Positions 21,175 to 30,041 of a DNA stretch of 64,000 nucleotides are shown one piece after another. The stretch is from Streptomyces sp. D2-8 (lineage in GTDB: Bacteria; Actinomycetota; Actinomycetes; Streptomycetales; Streptomycetaceae), in the NCBI RefSeq assembly GCF_023184515.1, contig NZ_JAAHBP010000014.1, positions 1 through 64,000 on the forward strand, in the 5' to 3' direction. Position 1 is the stretch's first letter. Every line of letters begins with the position of its first letter. The notes under the pieces were generated by a model that did no database searches, was not told the origin of the DNA, and saw nothing but the letters and a program-made list of their open reading frames with translations. A program made the translations under genes and the position numbers.

Positions 21175-22427
21175 GCACGGGCCTCCGCCGTCTGTGCCGC
21201 CAGTTCCCGGGCCCGGGTCCGCGCCCAGGTCTCCGCTTCGAGGACGTCCGACACGGTGAGTGAGGTTCCCGTACGCGGGGTGCCGTGTTCCTCGACGACC
21301 CGGGTGACGGTGTCCATGATCCCGTTGAAGGGCAGTGCGCCCTGGCGGAACGCCTCCACGCACTCCTCGTTGGCCGCATTGAACACCGCCGGGGCGGTGC
21401 CCGCGAGCTCGCCCACGTGCCGGGCGAGGTTCACCGACGGGAAGGCCTCGGTGTCGAGCGGGAAGAACTCCCAGGTCGAGGCCTTGCTCCAGTCGAAGGT
21501 GGGGGCCGCGTCGGGGACGCGCTCGGGCCAGCCGAGGCCGATGGCGATGGGCCCGCGCATGTCGGGCGGGGTCGCCTGGGCCAGTGTCGATCCATCCGTG
21601 AACTCAACCATCGAGTGGACATACGACTGGGGATGCACGACCACCTCAATGCGGTCGAAGGGAATGTCGTAGAGGAGGTGCGCCTCGATGACCTCCAGGC
21701 CCTTGTTGACGAGGGTCGCGGAGTTGATCGTGATGACCGGGCCCATGGCCCAGGTGGGGTGGGCGAGGGCGTCCTCGACGGTGACGCTCGCGAGCTCGGC
21801 CTTCGTACGGCCGCGGAACGGGCCGCCGGACGCGGTGACGACCAGCTTGCGGACGTCGGCCCGGGTGCCCGCGGCCAGGGCCTGGAAGAGGGCGGCGTGC
21901 TCGGAGTCGACCGGGATGATCTGCCCGGGCTTGGCGAGGGCCTTGACCAGCGGGCCGCCCACGATGAGCGACTCCTTGTTGGCGAGCGCGAGGGTGCGGC
22001 CCGCCTCCAGGGCGGCCAGGGTCGGGGCGAGCCCGATGGAGCCGGTGATGCCGTTCAGGACGGTGTGGCAGTCGGATGCCGCCAGCTGGGTGGCCGCGTC
22101 CGGGCCGGCGAGGAGCTCGGGTAGCGGCTCGCTCGTGCCGTACTGCGCGGTGAGCGCCTCGCGCAGGGCCGGTACGACGTCCTCGCGGGCCACGGCGACC
22201 GTCCGCACCCGCAGCCGGTACGCCTGCTCGGCGAGGAGGGCGACCCGGCCGCCGTTGGCGGAGAGGCCGGTGACCCGGAACCGGTCGGGGTTACGCAGCA
22301 CGAGGTCGATGGCCTGGGTGCCGATGGACCCGGTGGAGCCGAGGATCACCACGTCCTTCGGGCCGTCGCCCGCTACGGGGTCGTAGACCAGGTGCGGATC
22401 GGCGAGGGGGGCTGGACTGTCGCTCAT
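21171..22427 (-). CDS. dxr: 1-deoxy-D-xylulose-5-phosphate reductoisomerase
   Basis: The first committed MEP-pathway enzyme, making MEP from DXP with NADPH. 418 aa from ATG 22427 (MSDSPAPLADPHLVYDP). A GGAG lies very close to the ATG, a tight spacing, but no better start fits. The Rossmann motif is GSTGSIGTQAID. The acidic metal-binding block is VDSEHAALFQ, and the catalytic loop includes HPQSYVHSMVEF. The stop overlaps the protease start (ATGA), so the two are translationally coupled. Confidence 0.94.
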   Translation of the reverse strand: MSDSPAPLADPHLVYDPVAGDGPKDVVILGSTGSIGTQAIDLVLRNPDRFRVTGLSANGGRVALLAEQAYRLRVRTVAVAREDVVPALREALTAQYGTSEPLPELLAGPDAATQLAASDCHTVLNGITGSIGLAPTLAALEAGRTLALANKESLIVGGPLVKALAKPGQIIPVDSEHAALFQALAAGTRADVRKLVVTASGGPFRGRTKAELASVTVEDALAHPTWAMGPVITINSATLVNKGLEVIEAHLLYDIPFDRIEVVVHPQSYVHSMVEFTDGSTLAQATPPDMRGPIAIGLGWPERVPDAAPTFDWSKASTWEFFPLDTEAFPSVNLARHVGELAGTAPAVFNAANEECVEAFRQGALPFNGIMDTVTRVVEEHGTPRTGTSLTVSDVLEAETWARTRARELAAQTAEARA

Positions 22428-22522
22428 TGCTCCATTGTTGCCGTAAGGGCCGTGTGTGAGGACAGCGCATCCCCTTCGCGGGGGCGCGCGCCACATCTGC
22501 GCACGCCCCGTGAAGGTCGGAT

Positions 22523-24463
22523 CTACCGGATCGGCCGGTGGACGTTCTCCTTCTGTGACGGTCCCGGGGTCGCGTCCGCGATCCACGGGCCGTCGTCCGA
22601 CGGGTCGACGATGCCCTGCTCCAGCCACTCGTACGTGCCCGACAGGACGCCCTTGACGACCTTGCGGTCGAGGTCGTCGGTGTTGGTCCACAGCCGGGTG
22701 AAGAGCTCCTCGATCCGGATGCGGGACTGGCGGCAGAAGACGTCGGCGAGCTGGTAGGCCTCGCGGCCGTGGTCGCCCTGGCTGCGCAGGAGTTCGGCAC
22801 GGACGCAGGACGCGCTCATGGCGAACAGTTCTGCGCCGATGTCGACGATCCGGCCGAGGAAGCCCTGCTTGGACTCCATGCGGCCCTGCCAGCGGGACAT
22901 CGCGTAGAAGGTGGAGCGGGCGAGTTTGCGGGCGGTGCGCTCGACGTAGCGCAGGTGGCCGGAGAGGTCCACGTCGCGTTTGAACTCGCCGTAGGAGGTG
23001 GGGAGCTGGCCCGGGCCCGCGACCAGCTTGGGGAGCCACTTGGCGTAGAAGGCGCCCGCGTTCGCGCCCGCCTTAGCCTTGTCGCCGAGGGACTTCTCGG
23101 GGTCGATGAGGTCGCCGGCGACGGAGAGGTGGGCGTCGACGGCCTCGCGCGCGATCAGCAGGTGCATGATCTCGGTGGAGCCCTCGAAGATGCGGTTGAT
23201 GCGCAGGTCGCGCAGGAGCTGCTCGGCGGGCACGCCGCGCTCGCCGCGGGCCCGGAGGGAGTCGGCTGTCTCGAAGCCGCGTCCGCCGCGGATCTGGACG
23301 AGTTCGTCGGCCATCGTCCAGGCCATCTCGGAGGCGTACAGCTTGGCGAGGGCGCCTTCGATGCGGATGTCGTTGCGGTCCTCGTCGGCCATCTGCGAGG
23401 CCAGGTCCGTCACGGCCTCCAGGGCGAAGGTGGTGGCCGCGATGAAGGAGATCTTGGAGCCGACCGCCTCGTGGTGCGCGACGGGTTTGCCCCACTGCTC
23501 GCGGGCCGCCGACCACTCGCGGGCGATCTTCAGGCACCACTTGCCGGCCGCGACACAGGAGGCCGGCAGGGAGAGCCGCCCGGTGTTGAGGGTGGTCAGG
23601 GCGATCTTCAGGCCCTGGCCCTCCGCGCCGACGCGGTTGGCGGCGGGGACGCGGACCTGGTGGAAGCGGGTGACGCCGTTCTCGATGCCGCGCAGACCCA
23701 TGAAGGCGTTGCGGTTCTCGACGGTGACGCCGGGCGAGTTCGTCTCCACGACGAAGGCGGTGATGCCGCCGCGGTGACACTCGCTCTTGGGGACCCGGGC
23801 CATGACGACCAGCAGATCGGCGACGACGCCGTTGGTGGTCCACAGCTTCACGCCGTCGAGGACGTAGTCGTCGCCGTCGGGCACGGCGGTGGTGGCGAGG
23901 CGGGCCGGGTCGGAGCCGACGTCGGGCTCGGTGAGCAGGAAGGCGCTGATGTCCGTGCGGGCGCAGCGCGGCAGGAAGCGCTCCCGCTGCTCCTGGGTGC
24001 CGAACAGCTTCAGGGGCTGCGGCACGCCGATCGACTGGTGTGCGGAGAGCAGCACGCCGATCGCGGGGCTGGCGGAGCCGGCCAGGGAGAGCGCCTTGTT
24101 GTAGTACACCTGCCCGAGGCCGAGCCCGCCGTACTTGGTGTCGATCTTCATGCCGAAGGCGCCGAGCTCCTTCAGCCCGTCGATCACCTCGTCGGGGATC
24201 CGGGCCTCGCGCTCGATGAGGGCCCCGTCGATCTTCGTCTCGACGAAGTCGCGGAGCTTGGCGAGGAACTCCTCGCCGCGCTGGGCCACCTCGTCGTCCG
24301 GGAGGGGGTGGGGGTGGATGAGGTCGAGCCGGAAGCGGCCGAGGAACAGCTCCTTGGCGAAGCTGGGCTTGCGCCAATGCTGTTCCCGGGCGGCCTCCGC
24401 CACCTCACGGGCCTCCCGCTCGGTGACGGCGGGACGGGAAGAGGGGGTGCTGGAAGCGGACAT
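22523..24463 (-). CDS. Acyl-CoA dehydrogenase (long form, ~650 aa)
   Basis: An FAD-dependent alpha,beta-dehydrogenase of acyl-CoA, 646 aa from ATG 24463 with GAGG 8-10 bases upstream. Residues ~80-440 are a standard ACAD fold: FLLTEPDVGSDPARL, LWTTNGVVADLLVV, and RINRIFEGSTEIMHLL, which carries the usual catalytic Glu region. About 190 extra C-terminal residues form a helical extension, as in VLCAD/ACAD9-like or FadE proteins. It stands alone; a 95-bp gap separates it from dxr. The substrate is not evident. Confidence 0.9.
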   Translation of the reverse strand: MSASSTPSSRPAVTEREAREVAEAAREQHWRKPSFAKELFLGRFRLDLIHPHPLPDDEVAQRGEEFLAKLRDFVETKIDGALIEREARIPDEVIDGLKELGAFGMKIDTKYGGLGLGQVYYNKALSLAGSASPAIGVLLSAHQSIGVPQPLKLFGTQEQRERFLPRCARTDISAFLLTEPDVGSDPARLATTAVPDGDDYVLDGVKLWTTNGVVADLLVVMARVPKSECHRGGITAFVVETNSPGVTVENRNAFMGLRGIENGVTRFHQVRVPAANRVGAEGQGLKIALTTLNTGRLSLPASCVAAGKWCLKIAREWSAAREQWGKPVAHHEAVGSKISFIAATTFALEAVTDLASQMADEDRNDIRIEGALAKLYASEMAWTMADELVQIRGGRGFETADSLRARGERGVPAEQLLRDLRINRIFEGSTEIMHLLIAREAVDAHLSVAGDLIDPEKSLGDKAKAGANAGAFYAKWLPKLVAGPGQLPTSYGEFKRDVDLSGHLRYVERTARKLARSTFYAMSRWQGRMESKQGFLGRIVDIGAELFAMSASCVRAELLRSQGDHGREAYQLADVFCRQSRIRIEELFTRLWTNTDDLDRKVVKGVLSGTYEWLEQGIVDPSDDGPWIADATPGPSQKENVHRPIR

Positions 24464-24689
24464 GAGGGGCACCTCGCCGCAACTAGGGAGTTTGAGGACC
24501 GTTTCGTTACCGACCAGTGCTACTGGATCGTTGGTACCCGAATCCGGACGCTCCCACCAGTCCTCGCGCGTCCGTTCGGCCGAAGGGGGATGAGCCCGCC
24601 CGGCACTTGTCGCGCGCCTGAGGACGGTGTTGCATCGAGGTGTCACCCCGGAGACGACTCCGCGCTGAGAGCGCTCCGCGAAATCGGTA

Positions 24690-24703
24690 TCGAAGCGCTT
24701 CGA
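24690..24703. promoter_or_regulatory. LacI-type operator O1, perfect 14-bp palindrome
   Basis: TCGAAGCGCTTCGA, fully self-complementary, with the central CG typical of LacI/GalR operators. It lies 7 bp upstream of the -35 hexamer of the LacI gene promoter. The identical sequence occurs at 40348 and 40508. Confidence 0.8.
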
Positions 24704-24778
24704 CAACCTATGGACACCCACTCCTGCTGGGGCTACTGTCGAATCACCCTCACCCACCCTTATCAGCAACGCGCACTG

Positions 24779-24792
24779 TCGAAGCGCTTCAC
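24779..24792. promoter_or_regulatory. LacI-type operator O2, 12 of 14 matches
   Basis: TCGAAGCGCTTCAC differs from the perfect palindrome in the last two bases. It is placed about 35 bp after the predicted transcription start and 18 bp upstream of the LacI start codon, 89 bp centre to centre from O1. This arrangement suits autoregulation by roadblock or looping. Confidence 0.75.
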
Positions 24793-24810
24793 AAAAGCTT
24801 GGAGAGCTGG

Positions 24811-25824
24811 ATGGTCACCCTCGCCGAGGTCGCCCAGCACGCCGGAGTCTCGGCGAGCACGGTGAGCTATGTCCTCAGCGGCAAGCGGTCCATCTCCGCG
24901 AACACCCGGCAGCGGGTCGAGCGGAGCATCCGCGAGCTCGGGTACCACCCGAACGCCGGGGCCCGCGCCCTGGCCAGCAGCAAGTCGAACATCATCGCGC
25001 TGATGGTCCCGCTGCGCACGGACATGTACGTGCCCGTGATGATGGAGATCGCCATCGCCGTGGCGACCTCCGCGCGCGCGTACGGGTACGACGTGCTGCT
25101 GCTCACCGGCGAGGAGGGTCCCGACGCGGTGCGACGCGTGGCGGGCAGCGGGCTCGCCGACGGGATGATCCTGATGGACGTCGAACTCGACGACGAGCGG
25201 CTCCCGCTGCTGCGCGCGACGGACCAGCCGTCCGTACTGATCGGACTGCCCGCCGACACCTCGGGGCTGACCTGCGTCGATCTGGACTTCCGGGCGACGG
25301 GCGCGCTGTGCGTGGAGCACCTGGCCAAGCAGGGGCACCAGGACATCGCTGTCATCGGGGAGGCCCCGGCCGTCTACGAGCGGCACACGGGCTTCGCCGA
25401 ACGCACCCTGGACGGACTCAGGTCCCGTTCCCGGGAGCTGGGTGTGCGGCTGCTGCACCGGCCGTGCGAGGGCGGGTACGACGCGATGGCGGTGACGCTC
25501 GCCCGGATCCTCGACGAGCGTCCGGACACCTCGGGCCTCATCGTGCAGAACGAGTCGGCGGTCGAGCCGCTGCTCGCGCTGCTGCGGCAGCAGGGCCGTG
25601 CCGTGCCGGAGGACATGTCGGTGGTCGCGATCTGCCCCGACCAGGTCGCGATGCAGGCCTCGGTGCGGCTCACGTCGGTCGCCATCCCCGCGCAGGAGAT
25701 GGGCCGGCACGCCGTGGACCACCTGGTCGCCAAGCTGGAGGGGCGCGGCAGCGACCAGGTCGTGCTGATCGCGCCCGAGCTGACCGTACGGGGCAGCACG
25801 GGGCCGGCGCCGAGCCGGTCGTAG
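24811..25824 (+). CDS. LacI/GalR-family transcriptional regulator of the sugar island
   Basis: 337 aa from ATG 24811 (GGAGAG, 6-base spacing). The N-terminal helix-turn-helix is VTLAEVAQHAGVSASTVSYVL, with the hinge helix ARALAS near residues 52-57. It is followed by a periplasmic-binding-protein-like effector domain (IIALMVPLRTDMYV, then DGMILMDVELDD, then VAICPDQVAMQ). It probably represses the island and itself through the TCGAAGCGCTTCGA palindromes in the region upstream of its gene and between the SBP and GH3 genes; the inducer would be an imported oligosaccharide. GH31 follows 99 bp downstream on the same strand and may be co-transcribed. The regulator-operator link is inferred from position and motif. 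Confidence 0.9.
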   Translation: MVTLAEVAQHAGVSASTVSYVLSGKRSISANTRQRVERSIRELGYHPNAGARALASSKSNIIALMVPLRTDMYVPVMMEIAIAVATSARAYGYDVLLLTGEEGPDAVRRVAGSGLADGMILMDVELDDERLPLLRATDQPSVLIGLPADTSGLTCVDLDFRATGALCVEHLAKQGHQDIAVIGEAPAVYERHTGFAERTLDGLRSRSRELGVRLLHRPCEGGYDAMAVTLARILDERPDTSGLIVQNESAVEPLLALLRQQGRAVPEDMSVVAICPDQVAMQASVRLTSVAIPAQEMGRHAVDHLVAKLEGRGSDQVVLIAPELTVRGSTGPAPSRS

Positions 25825-25923
25825 GCCCCCCTCTCCCCGCCTGTCCGAACACCGCCCTCCTCTCAGGGCACCCCCATGTCCGCACACCTCTGTCCGCACT
25901 CCTCCAGGAGCTCAGGAGCACGC

Positions 25924-27966
25924 GTGAATCAGCCTGCTGAAACCCAGCCCCAGGTGAGCCTGGCGCAGTCCTCCCCGACCGTCGGCACGTTCCGCGAGCG
26001 GGACGGTGCGCTGGAGTGGAGCGGCCGCCAGGAGACCCTCCGGGTCGAGCCGTGGGGTCCGGACGCGGTCCGGGTGCGTGCCCGGCTCGGCGGTCCGGTC
26101 CTCGAAGGGCTTCCGGGCGCCCTGCTCGACGAGGCTCCCGCGACGCCGGCCACGGTGAAGATCGAGGACGGCACAGGACTGCTGACCGTCGGCGCGCTCA
26201 CCGTCGAGGTGAGCGCCGAGGGCCTGATCCGCTTCCTGCGGACAGAGGACTCCGCCGAGATCCTCGCCGAGGACCGCGCGCACTTCTGGTGGCCCGGCTC
26301 CCGCCTCTACACGGCCGTCGGCAACGGCCACCACCGCCTGGAGCAGCGCTTCGCCGCCTACGACGACGAGAAGCTGTACGGCCTCGGCCAGCACCAGCAC
26401 GGGCGCCTGGACCAGAAGGGCCTGGTGCTGGACCTGGTCCAGCGCAACGCCGAGGTCGGCATCCCGGTGCTCACCTCCAGCCGGGGCTACACCCTGCTGT
26501 GGAACAACCCGGCGATCGGCCGCGTGGAACTGGCGCACAACGGCACCCGGTGGGTCGCCGACTCGGCCCGGCAGATCGACTACTGGATCACCGCGGGCGA
26601 CCCGGCCGCCGCCCAGCGCCGCTACAGCGCGGTGACCGGCCGCAGCCCGATGCTGCCGGAGTGGGCGGCGGGCTTCTGGCAGTGCAAGCTGCGCTACCGC
26701 ACCCAGGACGAACTGATGGCGGTGGCCCGGGAGTACAAGCGGCGGGGACTGCCCATCTCGGCGATCGTCTGCGACTTCTTCCACTGGACGCATCTCGGCG
26801 ACTGGAGGTTCGACCCGAAGGAGTGGCCCGACCCGGCGGCGATGGTGCGCGAGCTGGAGGAGCTCGGCATCAAGCTGGTGGTGAGCGTCTGGCCGTCGGT
26901 GTCGCCGCTGAGCGAGAACCACCCGGTGCTGGAGCAGCGCGGCTGGTTCATCGGCACCCAGTACGGGCCGATGGCGCACGCCGACTGGCCCGACAAGGAG
27001 GTCGCCTCCACGGTCCAGGTCGCCTTCTACGACGCCACCAACCCGGACGCCCGTGCGTTCGTGTGGCAGAAGGTGAAGGAGAACTACCTCGACCCGTACG
27101 GCATCACGGCGTTCTGGCTGGACGCCTGCGAGCCGGAGCTGAAGCCGGGCTTCCAGGAGAACCTGCGCTACTGGGCGGGCCCGGGCCTGGAGGTCGGCAA
27201 CGCCTACCCGGCGGAGAACGCCCGCACGTTCTACGAGGGGCTGGCGGCCACCGGCGAGGAGGAGATCGTCACCCTCAACCGCTCCGCGTGGGCGGGCAGT
27301 CAGCGCTACGGCGCCGCCCTGTGGTCCGGTGACATCGGCACGGACTTCCCGACCCTTCGCCGCCAGATCGCGGCCGGCCTCAACACGGCCCTGTCGGGCA
27401 TCCCGTGGTGGAACACCGACATCGGCGGCTTCCACGGCGGCGACCCGGACGACCCGGCGTACCGGGAGGTGATGGTCCGCTGGTTCCAGTTCGGCGCGCT
27501 GTCCCCGCTGATGCGGCTGCACGGCTTCCGCGACCCGGGCATGCCGCTGGGCCCGGAGATGACCGGCGGCCCGAACGAGGTGTGGTCGTACGGCGAGGAG
27601 GCCGGGGCCGTCCTGGAGAAGTACCTGCGGCTGCGCGAGCGGCTGAAGCCGTACGTGCTGGACGTGATGCGGGCGGCCCACGAGGAGGGTCTGCCGGTGA
27701 TGCGGCCGCTCTTCCTGGAGTTCCCGGACGACCAGGCGGCCTGGTCGGTCGACGACTCGTACCTGTTCGGCCCGGATCTGCTGGTCGCGCCGGTGCTGAC
27801 GGCCGGCGCCACCGCCCGTACGGCGTATCTGCCGGCGGGGGCGTCCTGGACGGACGCGTGGACGGGTGAGACCTACGAGGGCGGCCGGGCCGTGACGGTC
27901 GACGCCCCGCTGGACCGCATCCCGCTCTTCCTGCGGGACGGGGCACGGCTGCCTGTAACGGAGTAG
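25924..27966 (+). CDS. GH31 glycosidase, probable alpha-xylosidase
   Basis: 680 aa from GTG 25924 (AGGAG 6-7 bases upstream; VNQPAETQPQ). The frame open to 25876 is less likely. No signal peptide, so cytoplasmic. GH31 features: N-terminal beta-sandwich to ~residue 230, then the barrel with CDFFHWTHLGDWRFDP, nucleophile Asp400 in FWLDACEPE, and acid/base Asp470 in WSGDIGTDF. The barrel sequence resembles the XylS/YicI xylosidase branch more than the maltase branch. In this locus it would remove non-reducing xylosyl side chains of xyloglucan oligosaccharides. An alpha-glucosidase activity cannot be excluded from sequence. Confidence 0.88.
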   Translation: MNQPAETQPQVSLAQSSPTVGTFRERDGALEWSGRQETLRVEPWGPDAVRVRARLGGPVLEGLPGALLDEAPATPATVKIEDGTGLLTVGALTVEVSAEGLIRFLRTEDSAEILAEDRAHFWWPGSRLYTAVGNGHHRLEQRFAAYDDEKLYGLGQHQHGRLDQKGLVLDLVQRNAEVGIPVLTSSRGYTLLWNNPAIGRVELAHNGTRWVADSARQIDYWITAGDPAAAQRRYSAVTGRSPMLPEWAAGFWQCKLRYRTQDELMAVAREYKRRGLPISAIVCDFFHWTHLGDWRFDPKEWPDPAAMVRELEELGIKLVVSVWPSVSPLSENHPVLEQRGWFIGTQYGPMAHADWPDKEVASTVQVAFYDATNPDARAFVWQKVKENYLDPYGITAFWLDACEPELKPGFQENLRYWAGPGLEVGNAYPAENARTFYEGLAATGEEEIVTLNRSAWAGSQRYGAALWSGDIGTDFPTLRRQIAAGLNTALSGIPWWNTDIGGFHGGDPDDPAYREVMVRWFQFGALSPLMRLHGFRDPGMPLGPEMTGGPNEVWSYGEEAGAVLEKYLRLRERLKPYVLDVMRAAHEEGLPVMRPLFLEFPDDQAAWSVDDSYLFGPDLLVAPVLTAGATARTAYLPAGASWTDAWTGETYEGGRAVTVDAPLDRIPLFLRDGARLPVTE

Positions 27967-27976
27967 CCGTGCCGGA

Positions 27977-28015
27977 GGGGATGGCCGGATCGATGGAGGT
28001 CTTCCGGCCATCCCC
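27977..28015 (+). terminator. Terminator after GH31
   Basis: A perfect 13-bp stem GGGGATGGCCGGA (27977-27989) / TCCGGCCATCCCC (28003-28015), followed by TTT. It begins 11 bp after the GH31 stop and ends the LacI-GH31 transcript. Confidence 0.75.
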
Positions 28016-28075
28016 TTTCGCCGTTCGGCCAACTTCCGTCCACCGCAGGCACGTTCCAGGGGGTAGGTTTCCCGC

Positions 28076-29262
28076 GTGTCCTCGTCTCCGCTCGCCCTCA
28101 CCCTCGCCAACCTGGCGCTGCGGCCCGCCTTCGGCTCCCGCAGGGACCCCGGCCGGATCTTCGACCGCATCGTGGTGGAGGCCGGGGAAGCGCCGGGAGA
28201 CCGGCAGTTCGTCGACGACTTCCGGGCCCTGCTGGGCTGGTGGGCCAAGGCCGAGCACCTCACCCCGGTCGGCTGGCAGGCCGCGCAGAGCCACGTCCGG
28301 CGGCATCTCACCAACCGGGCGCGGGTGCGGCGGCTGATCGCCGAGCACCCGGAGATCGAGCAGGAGCCCATCGACAAGCCGGTGTTCGTCGTGGGGCTGC
28401 CCCGCACCGCGACCACCGTCACGCACTCCGTGCTGGCGGTCTCGGACGAGCACCGGTCTCCGCTGCTGTGGGAACTGCTCGCGCCCGACCTGGAGTTGCC
28501 GCCCCGGCAGCGGCGCAAGGCCGTCACGGCCGGACGCCGGATGGTGCAGGGCACGGACCTGTTCGCGCCGCGCTTCCGCGACATCCACGCGATGGCCGCC
28601 GAGGGCCCCGAGGAGTGCACGTTCGCACTGCCGCACGCCCTGATGCCGTTCTCCCAGGCCCGTATCCCCGAGTACCGGGAGTGGCACTGCGCACGGGACT
28701 TCACGGCCGACTACCGGCACCTCAAGCAGGTCTACCAGGTGCTCCAGTACGGCCGTCCGCGGCGGCGCTGGATGCTGAAGTCCCCCATGCACCTGGAGAA
28801 CCTGGACGCGCTGCGCACGGTCTTCCCCGACGCGACGATCGTGTGGTGCCACCGTGACCCGGTCACCGTCGTGGCGTCCTTCTGCTCCCTGATCGAGCAC
28901 GGCATGGCCGTCAGCACCCGCCCCGTCGACCTCACCGGCATCGGCGCCACCTGCTGGACCTGCTGAGCCGGGCCATGACGCGCGGTCTCGCGGCCCGGGC
29001 CGCCATCCCCGCGCAGCAACTGGTGGACGCCCCGTACTCCTGGCTCGGCTCCGAGCCCGCGACCGGCGCCCCGAAGCTCTACGCCGCCGTCGGAGCCCGG
29101 TGGACCGAGGCCGACGCGGCCCGGCTCCCCGCGGCCGTCGCCCGCCCCAAGGGCGCCCGTAGGCACACCTACGACCTGTCCCGCTACGGCCTGACCCGCG
29201 ACGCGGTCGAGTCGGCCTTCGCCGGATACAACGCGCTGCGGGCCGAGGTCGACCGCGCCTGA
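28076..29262 (+). pseudogene. Sulfotransferase-family gene disrupted by a frameshift
   Basis: Two frames form one protein. Frame A runs from GTG 28076 to TGA 28966 (296 aa) and contains the PAPS-binding loop VGLPRTATT, then WMLKSPMHL and VWCHRDPVTVVASF, typical of the sulfotransferase family (PF13469 type). Frame B picks up at about 28955 (HLLDLLSRAMTRG) and ends at 29262 with the family's C-terminal helices. One missing base in GGCGCCACC (28950-28958) explains the shift. It may be a true pseudogene or a sequencing error. A TAGGTT -10-like box 7 bp before the GTG hints at a leaderless transcript. It is not obviously part of sugar catabolism. Confidence 0.75.
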
Positions 29263-29293
29263 CGGCACGGCCGGCCCCGGCCCCCGCGACGGA

Positions 29294-30007
29294 TCAGCTG
29301 CTGCTGACCGTCAGGTTGTTGGTGGTGAAGTTCAGCCCGCCGGACGACGAGGTGACCTCGTAGCCGAACTGCACGTCACCGATGGTCTCGTTGCCCATCC
29401 AGCCCTTGGTGTCCTTGATCCACTTGAGGATCGGCAGGATGTTCACGGTGCCGGAGCTGGAGTTGGAGGTGCGGATGAACGAGAACACCTCGTTGGCGCC
29501 GTTGGTGCCCTTGAAGACGTTCCAGGAGTGGCCGCCGAGGCTGACGCTGCCCTGCGAGGAGCCGATCGGGCCGACGGCTCCGGTCTTGTTGACCCAGAGC
29601 ATGATCTCGTAGTCGTGGTCCGTGTCCCAGATGTCGTACGACGTGTTGTACGCGCCGGACGACGGGACGCTGACGTTGTAGCTGCTGGAGAGCGAGCCCA
29701 GCGAGGTGATCGACTTGTTGATCGCCTTCGTCTGGTTCGGGTAGGACTTGATGCCGCCGGTGTTGGGGTGGTTGGCCCAGACGCCCCAGTTGGTGCCGGA
29801 GTTGGCCCAGATGCACTGGCTGCCGGCGCCGCCGCCCCAGATGTTGTTGTAGAGCGTGTAGCCGTTCAGGTTCGTCTGGCCCCACTGGTCGCAGGAGTTC
29901 CAGACGGCGGCGGAGGCGGGGGCGGAGGCGAGTCCGACGGTGGCGCCGAGCGCCAGGGCGGGAGCCAGCAGGGCCTTGGTGACCCTGCTCAGCGTGCGTG
30001 ATGCCAT
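29294..30007 (-). CDS. GH12 secreted endo-beta-1,4-glucanase / xyloglucanase
   Basis: 237 aa. A Sec signal peptide (MASRTLSRVTK, hydrophobic core, ASAPASA) is probably cleaved near residue 33. The mature protein is a single beta-jelly-roll GH12 domain starting VWNSCDQWGQ. Nucleophile Glu134 is in YEIMLWV and acid/base Glu217 is in FGYEVTSSSGG. No carbohydrate-binding module. GH12 enzymes act on cellulose, beta-glucan or xyloglucan; with GH74 next door, xyloglucan is the likely polymer. It is the last gene of a long minus-strand run, 34 bp after GH95, and converges on the broken sulfotransferase. Confidence 0.93.
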   Translation of the reverse strand: MASRTLSRVTKALLAPALALGATVGLASAPASAAVWNSCDQWGQTNLNGYTLYNNIWGGGAGSQCIWANSGTNWGVWANHPNTGGIKSYPNQTKAINKSITSLGSLSSSYNVSVPSSGAYNTSYDIWDTDHDYEIMLWVNKTGAVGPIGSSQGSVSLGGHSWNVFKGTNGANEVFSFIRTSNSSSGTVNILPILKWIKDTKGWMGNETIGDVQFGYEVTSSSGGLNFTTNNLTVSSS

Positions 30008-30041
30008 GGTGTCCCTTCCATGGGTGGGGGGGTGGGGGGAA

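Larger units (their letters stand above)
24464..24810. promoter_or_regulatory. Intergenic control region of the LacI-family gene
   Basis: 347 bp between the divergent acyl-CoA dehydrogenase and LacI genes. A good promoter for the LacI gene is TGGACA (24711-24716), 17-bp spacer, TACTGT (24734-24739). It is bracketed by two operator palindromes (24690-24703 and 24779-24792). The half nearest the dehydrogenase shows no motif I can name, and its promoter was not identified. No small ORF with coding character is seen. Confidence 0.7.

Noticed and set aside
28975..29262. A separate 95-aa gene after the sulfotransferase
   Set aside because: Its sequence continues the sulfotransferase C-terminus in a shifted frame and it has no ribosome-binding site.
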